NCBI GenBank assembly: GCA_026713345.1
Contig: JAPOOQ010000286.1
Span: 1-18,674, forward strand
Direction: 5' to 3'
Length of the DNA: 18,674 bases
Source: Gemmatimonadota bacterium
GTDB taxonomy: Bacteria; Gemmatimonadota; Gemmatimonadetes; Longimicrobiales; Gaopeijiaceae
The notes beneath the pieces were generated by a model that saw only the letters and a list, made by a program, of their open reading frames with translations, did no database searches and had not been told where the DNA came from. Position 1 is the stretch's first letter. Each line of letters begins with the position of its first letter. The position numbers and the translations under genes are program-made. Shown here piece after piece: positions 6,540-15,501 of the stretch.

Positions 6540-8327
6540 TCACTCCGCGGTCGATAGCCTGGCCCTGAGCTCACTGACGAAGGGTGACATCTTCGACTGG
6601 CTGTACATAATGTGTACTTCGCGCTTGGCCCGGGTAAACCCCACGTAGAACAGTCGGCGTGCCTCCAGCACGCCTGCCCGTGTTGCGTTATGTCTTGGCA
6701 CGCGACCGTTGTCCATACCAAACAGTACCACGACATCGAATTCGCGACCCTTCGAGCTGTGTAGCGTGGACAAATTCAGACGATCACCGCCGTCGCCCAC
6801 ACCAAAAAACTGACTGACCGTCATTGCCGCGAGTTCCTCGTCGTCACTTGTCCGGCCGACAATCCGACGCAGTATCGCCCAGTCCTCGTCCAGCGTCTGG
6901 CAAGCATCTGCCAGTTCTTGTAGCACGTCCTCTCGCATGCGCTCAAGCCAGTTGTAGAGTGTAATACTCGGGTCCCGCAACGCCCACAAAGAGCTCGCTA
7001 GGCGCCGCTGAAAAGCCCGGAGGTCATCTTCGGAGTGGATGGCTTCCGCAAAGATTCTGGTACCGCCATTGACAATGGTCGAGAACCGTGGAGTTGCGGT
7101 GTGCCATCCTTGACAACACCATGCCGCGCAGTCCTCAAGCCACCGCATGAGTCGGCTATTCCTTGGATACAGCGCGTTGACATCGGTCCGAACGACATCT
7201 ATACCAAGCCTCTTGGCTTCGTTTGCTACTAGATCGCCGATCCAAGCTGCCTGATAAAGAACGGCAATGCGTCCAGGGGTAAGGTCTGGCATTCGCTCGT
7301 ATGCCTTCGGAAGGATGGCGGAGAAGAGGTGCATCGCTTGCTCCTCATAGCTGAACCGCCCAGCATGGAAAGCGACCGCTCCCTCCACCGCCCCGTCAGC
7401 GGCCTGGTATCCGCGGTCCTCTCCTAGGGCATATCGCGCCGCTGCAACGATCCGAAGGCTGCACCGGTAGTTGAGGCGTAGTCGCACTGTCTGCACTGCG
7501 GCGCGTCCGGCCACCCTTTCCAGCAGGGCCGGATAGGCTCCGGTGAATCCGTAGATTGATTGATCAACGTCCCCGACCGCAAAGAGTCGCACCCCCGTTT
7601 GGAAGCACAGGCCCATGACCATTTGGTGCAGAGCATGCCCTAAGTCTTGATACTCGTCGACAACAAGTACGGGATACTTCGCGAGAATCGCTCCTCGCAA
7701 CCATACGTTGCCCTTGAGAGCATCAAGCGCTAGAAGTGGCATGTCATCGAAATCAATCAAGCCGCCATGGCGCAGTTCCTGCTCATAAGCTTCCGCGAGT
7801 TGTGCGTTCTGGGGGTCAGTTTCGCGCCAGCTGGGCGAGCGTCGATCTAGTATCGCCCGCCTATACCGACCCATCGCGCGCCTCAAGGGCTCTGGGTCCC
7901 CTGCACCGCCGATGGTATTCGCGAATCCCGCTTCAAAGGCAGCTTTCTCCTGCGCGCGCGTGGCAACCCGAAACGGATCCGGAATATCGATACGGGCGGT
8001 CTTCGCATACGGCAGTATAATCTGAGTCAAAGCGAAGGAATGAACCGTACCGATGAACACGCGGCCTCGGCTCTCAACCCCGAGTGCATCCAGCCGAGAT
8101 TCAAGCTCTCGGGCGCACTCGTTGTTGTACGTGATGCACGCGATCCCCCGGGGTGCGTGCACGTCCTCTACGAGCATCCGTGCCAATTTGATCGTTAGGA
8201 TTTTTGTCTTTCCACTACCGGGACCGGCCAATACCACACAATGAGATGTGGACTCGTACGCTTCCCACTGGCGGTCGTTCCCCTCAAGATCTCGGGCAGC
8301 GCGCAGGTACAAGGCAGAATCAGACAC
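6540..8327 (-). CDS. gajB: Gabija protein GajB, UvrD-like superfamily-1 helicase
   Basis: 595 aa. All superfamily-1 motifs are intact: Walker A GPGSGKT at 35-41; motif II VDEYQD at 223-228; motif III VGDVDQSIYGFTGA at 251-264; NYRCS at 286-290; STLHSSKGREFDVV near 520; and motif VI LFYVGFTRAKREVHI near 562. GajB is the UvrD/PcrA-like partner of the GajA nuclease in Gabija anti-phage defence, where it is thought to sense or process DNA ends and help activate GajA. At 595 aa it is somewhat longer than the well-studied GajB of about 494 aa. Its ATG overlaps the gajA 3' end by 8 bases, so it is translationally coupled. The stop is close to the IS481 relic, but the protein looks whole. Confidence 0.93.
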   Translation of the reverse strand: MSDSALYLRAARDLEGNDRQWEAYESTSHCVVLAGPGSGKTKILTIKLARMLVEDVHAPRGIACITYNNECARELESRLDALGVESRGRVFIGTVHSFALTQIILPYAKTARIDIPDPFRVATRAQEKAAFEAGFANTIGGAGDPEPLRRAMGRYRRAILDRRSPSWRETDPQNAQLAEAYEQELRHGGLIDFDDMPLLALDALKGNVWLRGAILAKYPVLVVDEYQDLGHALHQMVMGLCFQTGVRLFAVGDVDQSIYGFTGAYPALLERVAGRAAVQTVRLRLNYRCSLRIVAAARYALGEDRGYQAADGAVEGAVAFHAGRFSYEEQAMHLFSAILPKAYERMPDLTPGRIAVLYQAAWIGDLVANEAKRLGIDVVRTDVNALYPRNSRLMRWLEDCAAWCCQGWHTATPRFSTIVNGGTRIFAEAIHSEDDLRAFQRRLASSLWALRDPSITLYNWLERMREDVLQELADACQTLDEDWAILRRIVGRTSDDEELAAMTVSQFFGVGDGGDRLNLSTLHSSKGREFDVVVLFGMDNGRVPRHNATRAGVLEARRLFYVGFTRAKREVHIMYSQSKMSPFVSELRARLSTAE

Positions 8328-10095
8328 GATCGGCCACGAAGGTGATTGCCTTTGCGATGTACTCGGGGGGCTCCCTGTCGGCTAGGAGGGGCGCGAGTCG
8401 CTGAGCGAAACGACCCTTCCCAACGAAGTTGACTAGTTCAAGAAGCCTGCGAAGATCTGCTCTTTCAGGTTCCGCCATCCACTCTTGAATCTCAGTTCGC
8501 CGGTGCTGGCCAAATCCGGCCTCGGCAAGAGTTGTGAGGACGGGATCCGCGAAACCTCCCTTATAGAGATCAACCTCTAGGGTGTGGTGGTTAAGAAAGA
8601 TGCCGTTTGCCTCCGCCAACACCTCGAGATGTGCTCCGTCCGCACCCAGCTCAGAATCAAGGTCCCGGCTAGTCTCATTCGGACGGACGGTTTGTAGTAG
8701 CCGCCTTGCCCGCGCCAACCCTCGGTCACCCGCATTCGTCGGATCCCGATCGGTAATGACCGCGAATGGGATTCCCAGCAATGTCAGGAACTTCGCGTAG
8801 GTGCCAAAATGCGTTCCGCCGACTGAGCATACGGAAATGCCTAGGTGGTCGAGGTCTACATCGAGAGTCTCGGCGAATACCGGCAGTAAGAATCGCTCAG
8901 CCTCGCCCTCCACCAAGAGAATTCCCCGGGCGAAGAGCATCTCAGCCCTCGTCACGTCGAGATAGCGACCAAGGTCCTCCTGCTCTGTGTCGGTAAGGTC
9001 CAGGGCAGCCGTTGAACTACCGACGGTGCCCTGGTCAGCGCTGTCCTTGAGCAAGACAACGGAGCGGAGCGGTGTCACGCTCGCGATGTGGGGCGAGTGC
9101 GTCGTGAGAACTACCGACACCGGGTCCCCCCGGGCGGCGTCCAATCCCTCGAAGAAGTGACGATAGACCGAGCGTTGCAGGTGCGGATGGAGATGCGCTT
9201 CGGGCTCCTCGATGGCCAGAACCGTGTGATTTCGGCTTCCGTCGACTATCGATTGCTCCAATTCCAGTGCTTTCAGGCTCAAGAACACCAAATTGGCAGA
9301 CCCAAGACTCGCATCCCTGATTCCTCTCTCACCATCGTCGATGAGTAGCCTGATGTTTCGATGCAGTCGCGAGGCCTCGATAGGACTGAAGCCCAAGTCC
9401 AGCTTGATGTCCTGGCGGGGACCGCTGATCTCCGAAAAGCGGTTTGCCACATTCTCTCTTAGTTGTTCGACGTCGTCCAGTCTAGTGACCTCGTCGCTGG
9501 CCTGCCTAATCGCGTCGCTGATCACTGCCAAGTCCTGTTGGGCTATGCGGCCAAACGCCTTCTCCAACAGAGGGCGAATCGGAGAACGGCGCCACACGGC
9601 CAAGTCACCCTCAGCGTCTCGCAAAGCATGAAGGACATCAAGCCTGATTCGGTTCCGCAGTTCATAGCCAAACCGCATTGCTTCGTCTTGCCCTCCGTAG
9701 CATACGAATTCATAGTCCTCCTCGGAATGCGGCTGGCGCGCAAGCTCCTCGCGCGCCCGAAACTCGTAGGTCAAGCGCACCGTGTGGGGGTCGTCGTCTA
9801 ATCTGTAGTCTGTGAGCACTGCCAGAATGTCGAAGTCGGCCTCGAAATCCGTAATCTCAACGGATACTGCGATCTTGTCGTCGCGAGTACGATCCTCCAG
9901 TCCATCCCAGAAGTCGCTGATGCTGAGGTGCCGCGCGGTGTCTGGTAGAGATGGATCAAGCACTAACCGCATTGCGTAGAGGAGGTTGCTCTTGCCCACC
10001 CGGTTTTCGCCGAAAACGACCACGTTCCCAGCCAATTGCACGTCCAAGCGCGAGAAATTGCGGAAGTTAGCTATTGTAATTCTTGAAAGGTGCAT
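8320..10095 (-). CDS. gajA: Gabija protein GajA, OLD-family ATPase-TOPRIM nuclease
   Basis: 591 aa, the expected GajA length (about 578). The N-terminal ABC/SMC-like ATPase shows Walker A GENRVGKS at 29-36, a signature-like LGSANLVFLSLKAL near 264, Walker B IEEPEAHLHP at 295-304 and a switch histidine in TTHSPH at 331-336. The C-terminal TOPRIM domain has VEGEAE at 395-400, the acidic pair D449/D451 in VITDRD, and a late lysine in FVGKGRFAQRL near 563. GajA cuts DNA and is held inactive by nucleotide in uninfected cells; nucleotide loss during phage infection releases it. The start ATG 10095 has GAGG four bases upstream. It is followed directly by gajB, making a two-gene operon. No dedicated regulator is seen. 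Confidence 0.94.
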   Translation of the reverse strand: MHLSRITIANFRNFSRLDVQLAGNVVVFGENRVGKSNLLYAMRLVLDPSLPDTARHLSISDFWDGLEDRTRDDKIAVSVEITDFEADFDILAVLTDYRLDDDPHTVRLTYEFRAREELARQPHSEEDYEFVCYGGQDEAMRFGYELRNRIRLDVLHALRDAEGDLAVWRRSPIRPLLEKAFGRIAQQDLAVISDAIRQASDEVTRLDDVEQLRENVANRFSEISGPRQDIKLDLGFSPIEASRLHRNIRLLIDDGERGIRDASLGSANLVFLSLKALELEQSIVDGSRNHTVLAIEEPEAHLHPHLQRSVYRHFFEGLDAARGDPVSVVLTTHSPHIASVTPLRSVVLLKDSADQGTVGSSTAALDLTDTEQEDLGRYLDVTRAEMLFARGILLVEGEAERFLLPVFAETLDVDLDHLGISVCSVGGTHFGTYAKFLTLLGIPFAVITDRDPTNAGDRGLARARRLLQTVRPNETSRDLDSELGADGAHLEVLAEANGIFLNHHTLEVDLYKGGFADPVLTTLAEAGFGQHRRTEIQEWMAEPERADLRRLLELVNFVGKGRFAQRLAPLLADREPPEYIAKAITFVADRV

Positions 10096-10274
10096 CTTTC
10101 CTCTGCTTTCATCTTTGAAGTTGTTGCATGACTAGCGAACCTCGACCTGTTGGCCCGAAGATTCGGCACCGATCGCGTGTTCGCTTTCTGACAGGCATGC
10201 CCTAAGAGACGTTGCATACTGTTCCTATGAGACTAGCTTTGCTGTGTATTCGCTTAAAGGCGATTGCACGCGAA

Positions 10275-10847
10275 CTACTTTTCCGCGTTGTCTCGCCTCG
10301 TCAGAGGATCCCATGTATGCTCCCTGCTGTGTTTCGGGAGCTTCTGGTCGCCTGTGCGGTCACCGCAGAGAAGGCGCTGATCGATCATTCCGGTGACCAC
10401 GGGGCCCATCTGGTCGATCGTGTCCATGTCCCGGATGTAGTGCCAACCGGCGAACTCGTTCACGTACCACTGGAGGTGTTTAGGGCTCATCCGGTGGTAG
10501 GCGCCCAGGTAGCCGCGCTTGAGCATGGACCGGAACGACTCGACCCCGTTAGTGTGGACCTTCGTACCCGCAAGATACCTGACATCCTCGCCGACGCTGT
10601 GGTGGACCACCTCGTGGTTCTTCCTGCCACGGTGGGCAGTCACCCTGTCGGTGCAGACAACGGGCTCGGGGTCGGTGTGGCCGGGTGTCAGGTGATTACC
10701 GTCCTTGTACAGGCAGTTGATCTCACCATTCGGCCACGTCCATTTCTCGAACCACTTCGCGGCGGCCTCGTCGGTCGGGAACATGTCGGCCACCTCCAAG
10801 AGGCTGATACCCTCCCGGTGAGCCCGTCCCGGTGACTTGTGAACCAT
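10275..10847 (-). pseudogene. IS1595-family (ISXO2-like) transposase, internally deleted
   Basis: The open frame of 190 codons begins MVHKSPGRAHREGISLLEVADMFP-type sequence, with WFEKWTWPNG, the IS1595 N-terminal region ahead of its zinc ribbon. It then jumps to NHEVVHHSVGEDVR, VHTNGVESFRSMLKRGYLGA, YHRMSPKHLQWYVNEFAGWH and DMDTIDQM, the C-terminal third. Family members are near 300 aa, so about 110 central residues are missing, including the zinc-ribbon cysteines and the first catalytic Asp. The frame stays open, so the deletion is in frame or recent. It lies between the helicase gene and Gabija on the same strand. I could not identify matching terminal inverted repeats. The flanking gaps 10096-10274 and 10848-11021 hold no other gene I can support. 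Confidence 0.8.
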
Positions 10848-11021
10848 TCGTCTAACGCCTTGTCGGAGTCGTATTTTCCCCTACTCTCACTTAATACCAT
10901 TGGTAGCCTGTGTCAAGTTGTTCGCTATACTTCCCATCGTTTGTCACTATCGCCGTTCGGTCCGGTCGATGAAATGACCCCCCGGCCCTATTTGGCATTT
11001 GCTGTGACTCATGATAATACC

Positions 11022-13541
11022 TTAGAGTTGAGCAAGGGGAGCCAACTCGAGTCGCCCCTCACACTTCCCCCACGCGAGACCGTGGTCCTCGATGGCAGCT
11101 TGGACCTCGGAAGACTTGAACAGCGGCAGAGCTTGTGCGAGGGCACGCTCATAGAGGGCTACGAGAACCCTCGAGAGAGTGACCAGCTCTGCAGGAGCCA
11201 CGACCCATAGATCGTCTGGTGGGTTCGAATTACGCGTGGCACCGCGCCGGGGGCCCACGAAGATGCGGACCTGCGTCGCCAACGGTAGTCGCTCGGCCGT
11301 CCATTGAATGTGCTGATGGAACTGACCGATATCGTCCCGGTTGTATTTGGCTTGCGCTTCCTTCTTGGTCTTGAGTTCAAGAATAAACGCGCGATCCTCG
11401 GACGGAGTGACCCACAGTACGTCTGGCCCCTCATTTCCATCGTTGTCGGGTCTCGAGGCGTCAAACGCGAGCGCGCCCCCCAAAACTCGTACGGCCTCCT
11501 CATGCTGGCCCGCAGAGGCATCCGGATCAGCGAGCACTTGACCCGCCTCTCTCAGTTCCGCGATGATTGCCCGCCGCCGCCTAGTCAACAACCCCGCCAT
11601 TAGGTTGGCCTGCTCCGTGGCCGCAACCTGCTCTTCAACCAATGGGCGTGCCTCGTGGAGGGGGAGGCGTCCCAGTTCTCCACACAACCGCCCGACTTTC
11701 CGGTACACAGACTCTGCCTCCCCCAGAAGGCCGGCACTCAATAGGGCGTGCGCCTGCCAGTGCAAATACCATGCACCTAGCCGCGGATCTTCATCGAACG
11801 CCAAGGTCAGGTAACGATCTATGGCTTTGGCCGCGTCCTGGTGGCGTCCATCCCACATGAGCTCGAGAAACCGACGTTCGCCTGCCGGCAATCGCAGATC
11901 ACTCAACTCATCAATACAGCCACCGACCCTCGTGTCGGCTTCTGCGCTCCTCCCCTCTTTCCGCATGTATTCCTCGTACAATTCGAGCCACTCCTCTTCA
12001 CGCCCCAAACACTTCGGAAGCAGCTCGTGTGCCGGCCACTCCTCCTGGCTATCTCTAAGCACCAACGCCAGTTTCAGTTGCCGACGGAGGTGAGACGGCA
12101 ACAGAGCGAGATGTTCCGGAGCTAGAATCCATCTCACTAGCTGCTGGCCTAGCACTAACACCACCCCATAGTCCGCCATTCCTCGGCTGATTCGACCCAA
12201 CATCTGAACCAGACGCGATGCTATAACGGTATCCGACGCACGGCCAATCTCCAGGTGGAACCTAAAGAACCGCTCCATCAGCGTCGCACCTACAGGAAGT
12301 CCATAGATCACGAGTATTCGGCAGTCCTCCCCCGGGAGGTCGACGCCGTCATATCGAGCCACGAATACCAGCTTTTCGTTCTCCGACTCCGCGAACTGAC
12401 GTATTCGAGCGTGTCCATCCTCTGAACGGAATACCGTAGCGAAGTCCACCCATCGATTGGCTGCGTCACCATAGGGGACCATGATCAATGTCTTTCGTTC
12501 ATCTACCAACTGCTTACCCCATTCAACAGCTTTGTCATCCGACGATTCCTGTGGTGCGATAAGAATCATGCGTTCCGTCTCCCCAGCACGCCCCCCCGGT
12601 TCGACAATCTTCCCTGGGTATCTTCCAAACGTACGACAAAACTCATCGTCCGCTGGTAGCGTCGCAGAGAGATAGAGGCGACGAACGTCATCTTGAAATG
12701 GTCGCAAGTGCTTCACCGGTGGAAGGAGAGGTGTGATCTCAATCCCCCGTGCGTTGAGAAGAACGGCGCAGTCTTTGATATGCCCGCGCAAGTGGGGCCA
12801 TGCGAACATCGCTTGACCCACCTCCAGCACACCTTTCTCACGTAGCAAGGCTACTAGTCTATCCGCCAGTGGCGACGAGACAAATGTTGGAACAAATAGC
12901 ACTGACGCAGAATCGCGCCCTACTACCACCTCATCGAATATCGTTCCTCTTCCCATGTCACAGAAGTGATCTCGCGTCATCTCAATGACCCCATCGTAAA
13001 CGCTCGTGAACCGCTCTCGATCAACGCGTATCGTGAACTGATCGCGTATGATCGCGTGGGCGGTGTGGGCGTCGTCAAACACAGCGCCTACGAGGTTCTC
13101 GCGCTGAAAAATACTTTTGCCGTTAAAAACGGCCTGATAGTTTGTAAGCGCCGGCCCGAGGCCCCTATCATACGCATCGCCGGTCCACCGGCCACGGTAG
13201 TAGGTCGATGTTGTGACCCCATACTCCCTCGCCTTGTCCTGGGTCTGTTCTAGCAACTGATTGTTCGCGCATACGTACAATACCTTACCCTGGGTTTGGT
13301 TCACTATCGACTGAGCTGCTATCAGTCCTACAAGCGTCTTTCCGGCACCAGTGTTGAGCTTCAACAAGATGTCACGGACATTCCGAGCCTTGTGCCAATC
13401 ACGAAGCGCATCAGCCTGTGGGCGCCACATTTCCTGAACGACCTCGCTCCGGAGATTCAAAGAGTCAAATAGTTCAAGCGGGTCTACCGGTCCGCGGCGA
13501 TCACGATGACTGTGCAGTAGATCGGTTAGTGGCGGCATCAT
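11022..13541 (-). CDS. Superfamily-2 helicase with C-terminal PD-(D/E)XK-like nuclease
   Basis: 839 aa. Helicase motifs seen are Walker A LNTGAGKT at 62-69, DDAH at 156-159 (instead of DEAH), SAT at 292-294 and QMLGRISRG at 446-454. The DDAH box and the closing motif resemble Rad3/XPD/DinG helicases, but I see no iron-sulphur cysteine set. Residues about 565-620 are helical and TPR-like. The C-terminus contains GPDVLWV (D707), FILELKTKK (E722, K724) and DDIGQFHQHIQW, the pattern of a PD-(D/E)XK nuclease. A DNA-unwinding and cutting defence protein is the likely role. The start is ATG 13541 (a second ATG follows at 13538), with AAGGAG eight bases upstream inside the tail of the truncated propeller gene. 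It does not match a named system that I can confirm. Confidence 0.82.
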   Translation of the reverse strand: MMPPLTDLLHSHRDRRGPVDPLELFDSLNLRSEVVQEMWRPQADALRDWHKARNVRDILLKLNTGAGKTLVGLIAAQSIVNQTQGKVLYVCANNQLLEQTQDKAREYGVTTSTYYRGRWTGDAYDRGLGPALTNYQAVFNGKSIFQRENLVGAVFDDAHTAHAIIRDQFTIRVDRERFTSVYDGVIEMTRDHFCDMGRGTIFDEVVVGRDSASVLFVPTFVSSPLADRLVALLREKGVLEVGQAMFAWPHLRGHIKDCAVLLNARGIEITPLLPPVKHLRPFQDDVRRLYLSATLPADDEFCRTFGRYPGKIVEPGGRAGETERMILIAPQESSDDKAVEWGKQLVDERKTLIMVPYGDAANRWVDFATVFRSEDGHARIRQFAESENEKLVFVARYDGVDLPGEDCRILVIYGLPVGATLMERFFRFHLEIGRASDTVIASRLVQMLGRISRGMADYGVVLVLGQQLVRWILAPEHLALLPSHLRRQLKLALVLRDSQEEWPAHELLPKCLGREEEWLELYEEYMRKEGRSAEADTRVGGCIDELSDLRLPAGERRFLELMWDGRHQDAAKAIDRYLTLAFDEDPRLGAWYLHWQAHALLSAGLLGEAESVYRKVGRLCGELGRLPLHEARPLVEEQVAATEQANLMAGLLTRRRRAIIAELREAGQVLADPDASAGQHEEAVRVLGGALAFDASRPDNDGNEGPDVLWVTPSEDRAFILELKTKKEAQAKYNRDDIGQFHQHIQWTAERLPLATQVRIFVGPRRGATRNSNPPDDLWVVAPAELVTLSRVLVALYERALAQALPLFKSSEVQAAIEDHGLAWGKCEGRLELAPLAQL

Positions 13542-14309
13542 TCATGGTGCTCCTTTGCACCGTACTTCAAGTAGAAGATGGTCGAGGGTGAACTCGGTCG
13601 GAACCGGCAGGCGCGTCTCTTCGCCGCTGCGGTGGTAAACGAACACGCTGTCCGGACTCTCGGCGTATTCCGTCGCCACGTACGCTGCGTCGTCCGTACA
13701 GGCGATCCGTGCACTCCATATCCGGTCGCTGATCGCCGAGCTCTCCTCACGATCTCGCGCCATCAGCACGTGGCTGTTGACGACATTGGGGCCGATGCCC
13801 TCGTCCGCGCCGCCGGGCCCCCTGCGGATCACACCATTCTGTGCGGGAACCGCCGGTTGGCCGCCGAAATTGCACACCAGCTTGCTCGTCGGCGCCCGCG
13901 GCGTCCAGGAACTGACGGGCACGCCGGTGGAATCGAACTCGATCACCCTCAGCAGGCCGGAAACGTAGAGTCTACCGGCGGGGCCCATCGTCATCCCGGT
14001 ATGACCCTGGGAGAATTCGTGCGGGCCATCGCCTTCCCGCGCCGGCAGCACCCGGATCCGCTCCCCCGTGGCAAGGGAGAACGCCATGATCCCTTCCGGC
14101 TCCTCGGCGTCGTTGACGTAGAGGATGCCCCTGTCGTGGTCGACGGCCAGAATGATCGACCCCATGGAACGCCACTGGTCGTCGATGATGGTCCGGCCGG
14201 CGGAAAGGTCGACTTCCAGGATCTGCTGGGCGGCGGCGGTGGGGGCGGATGCGGCGGCCGCCAGGAATGTGACGGCGGTGAGGAGGCGGCGGGGGTGCGT
14301 GATGGGCAT
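13542..14309 (-). pseudogene. 6-bladed beta-propeller protein, 3'-truncated
   Basis: 255 aa from ATG 14309. A signal peptide is clear (MPITHPRRLLTAVTFLAAAA, cleaved near AAAQQ), then the mature start ILEVDLSAGRTIIDDQWRSM and a blade with EGDGPHEFSQG. Its neighbours are 350-450 aa, so about 100-150 C-terminal residues are lacking. The frame ends at TGA 13544-13542 with RCKGAP, and the helicase ATG follows at once. The likeliest reading is that the defence island inserted here and replaced the 3' end. Cys and Trp positions (VCNFGG, RIACTDD) look unspoiled, so the damage is recent. It is the last gene of the propeller operon, 10 bases after its upstream neighbour. No strong ribosome-binding site is visible, so coupling is probable. 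Confidence 0.72.
14158..14224. repeat. 67-bp repeat, copy 1 (propeller mature N-terminus)
   Basis: This segment encodes ILEVDLSAGRTIIDDQWRSM and onward in the truncated propeller gene. A direct copy with 62 of 67 bases identical lies at 17007-17073 in intergenic DNA. The 26 bases at 13900-13925 in the same gene likewise recur at 18273-18298. Both copies are in the same orientation, so pieces of a paralogue of this gene are scattered through the array. Confidence 0.85.
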
Positions 14310-14319
14310 GGTACTGAGT

Positions 14320-15465
14320 CTAACGTCCCTGCCGCCATCCCGGAATGCGACGCAATTCGACCGATTCGACACCCATCTCATCCACCCGAAGCACGGCAGC
14401 GATGTCGCCATCCATATCCAGCACCAGGAGCCGCTCTGACGACCTCACTCGGCCCACTTCACTGCCGTCAGGTGCAAAAACGGTCCAGCTGTAGACGTCA
14501 CTCGGCTCGGTGTAGTCGAGGACCCACAGTGCGTCCGCGACGTAGCGAACCGCCATGTAGTACGGATAAAATTCCGGGTGTTCGCGATCAACTTCGTCGG
14601 CGTCCCGAAAGCGTCTGGCGTCTTCCCTCGAAATCCTTCGTGGCTCCGGCGTGCGCTGGGGACCGAACTCGTGGTGCGGGTCTCCCTTCTGATCGTACAC
14701 GGCGATGGCCGACTTCATGTTCTCCAGGATATAGTACTCGGCACCCATCACGCCGACCGTGACTCTCCTGGCGAAGGGCACCTGCCACTCAGGCATGCTC
14801 TCCCCGCCACGTCCGAAAGGCTCGACATAGACCTCATTACCGAGGTACATGCCAAGACTGTCCTCGAAACCGCCCATATCGTCGTGCTTGGAAATGGTCC
14901 GCGTGTTTCGGCGAACGGTCGGTTCGTCGATTCGGTCGCTCCAATCCCGTACCATCGCCGTAGCCAGCATTGATCCGTCCGGGAAGAAGCCGACTACCTG
15001 CGGAGCGGTCGCAGCCGCGCCCCATGGCTCGACACGCACCGTCCTTTCCACTTCACCCGCCAAGCCAAAGACCGTCACGCGCGACGCCAGGACGTCATAC
15101 GTATAGATCCGATTACCGACAGATTGCATCAACACCATCCACTGGTGCTCCCCGGGTCCCTCGCCCTTCCCGCCAACCGTCCCAAGCTGTCTGCCGGTCG
15201 TTCGATCGTAGTAGCGAAGGGTACCCGTACTGCGTTCGCCGACGATCAGGGTATCCCCGGAAAAGACCGCGCCGACCACTCCGTAGAGCGGATCAACCTC
15301 CTGGTCCATCGAGATCAGTGGGATGCTGTCAATCCAGACATCCATCGGCCTCGTCGCTTCCGACCGAGGCGTCTGTGCGGCACCCAGGCCGTCAGGGAAA
15401 AGACCAAACGGACATGTTAAAACCAACGCCAGAGCAAGGCTATCAGCACGTCGGGTGCGTTTCAT
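14320..15465 (-). CDS. Secreted 6-bladed beta-propeller protein
   Basis: 381 aa from ATG 15465; an in-frame ATG at 15495 would add ten residues ahead of the signal peptide and is less likely. The signal peptide is MKRTRRADSLALALVLTCPF with cleavage near GLGAAQ. Repeating blades are visible, with VGGKGEGPGEHQW near residue 97-110, FFPDGSMLATA, YYILENMKSAIAVYDQKG and WTVFAPDGSEVGRV. Family members are periplasmic or surface proteins with NHL-like folds; their ligands are mostly unknown. The start is 36 bases after the upstream propeller stop, and the next gene begins 10 bases after its own stop, so the three form one operon. The region from about 250 to 310 is long and charged (RTPEPRRISREDARRFRDA), probably an inter-blade insertion. 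Confidence 0.85.
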   Translation of the reverse strand: MKRTRRADSLALALVLTCPFGLFPDGLGAAQTPRSEATRPMDVWIDSIPLISMDQEVDPLYGVVGAVFSGDTLIVGERSTGTLRYYDRTTGRQLGTVGGKGEGPGEHQWMVLMQSVGNRIYTYDVLASRVTVFGLAGEVERTVRVEPWGAAATAPQVVGFFPDGSMLATAMVRDWSDRIDEPTVRRNTRTISKHDDMGGFEDSLGMYLGNEVYVEPFGRGGESMPEWQVPFARRVTVGVMGAEYYILENMKSAIAVYDQKGDPHHEFGPQRTPEPRRISREDARRFRDADEVDREHPEFYPYYMAVRYVADALWVLDYTEPSDVYSWTVFAPDGSEVGRVRSSERLLVLDMDGDIAAVLRVDEMGVESVELRRIPGWRQGR

Positions 15466-15501
15466 GTGTCCCAGTCGTCCATGCCTCGCGATCATCGCCA
15501 G

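Noticed and set aside
10275..10847. Intact IS1595 insertion sequence
   Set aside because: The central catalytic region of about 110 residues is missing and I could not find a matching pair of terminal inverted repeats.
13578..14762. Long plus-strand open frame (394 codons) across the propeller genes
   Set aside because: It lies antisense to two propeller genes with clear signal peptides and blade motifs; its translation is His/Arg/Pro-rich without any domain, as expected for an antisense frame in high-GC DNA.
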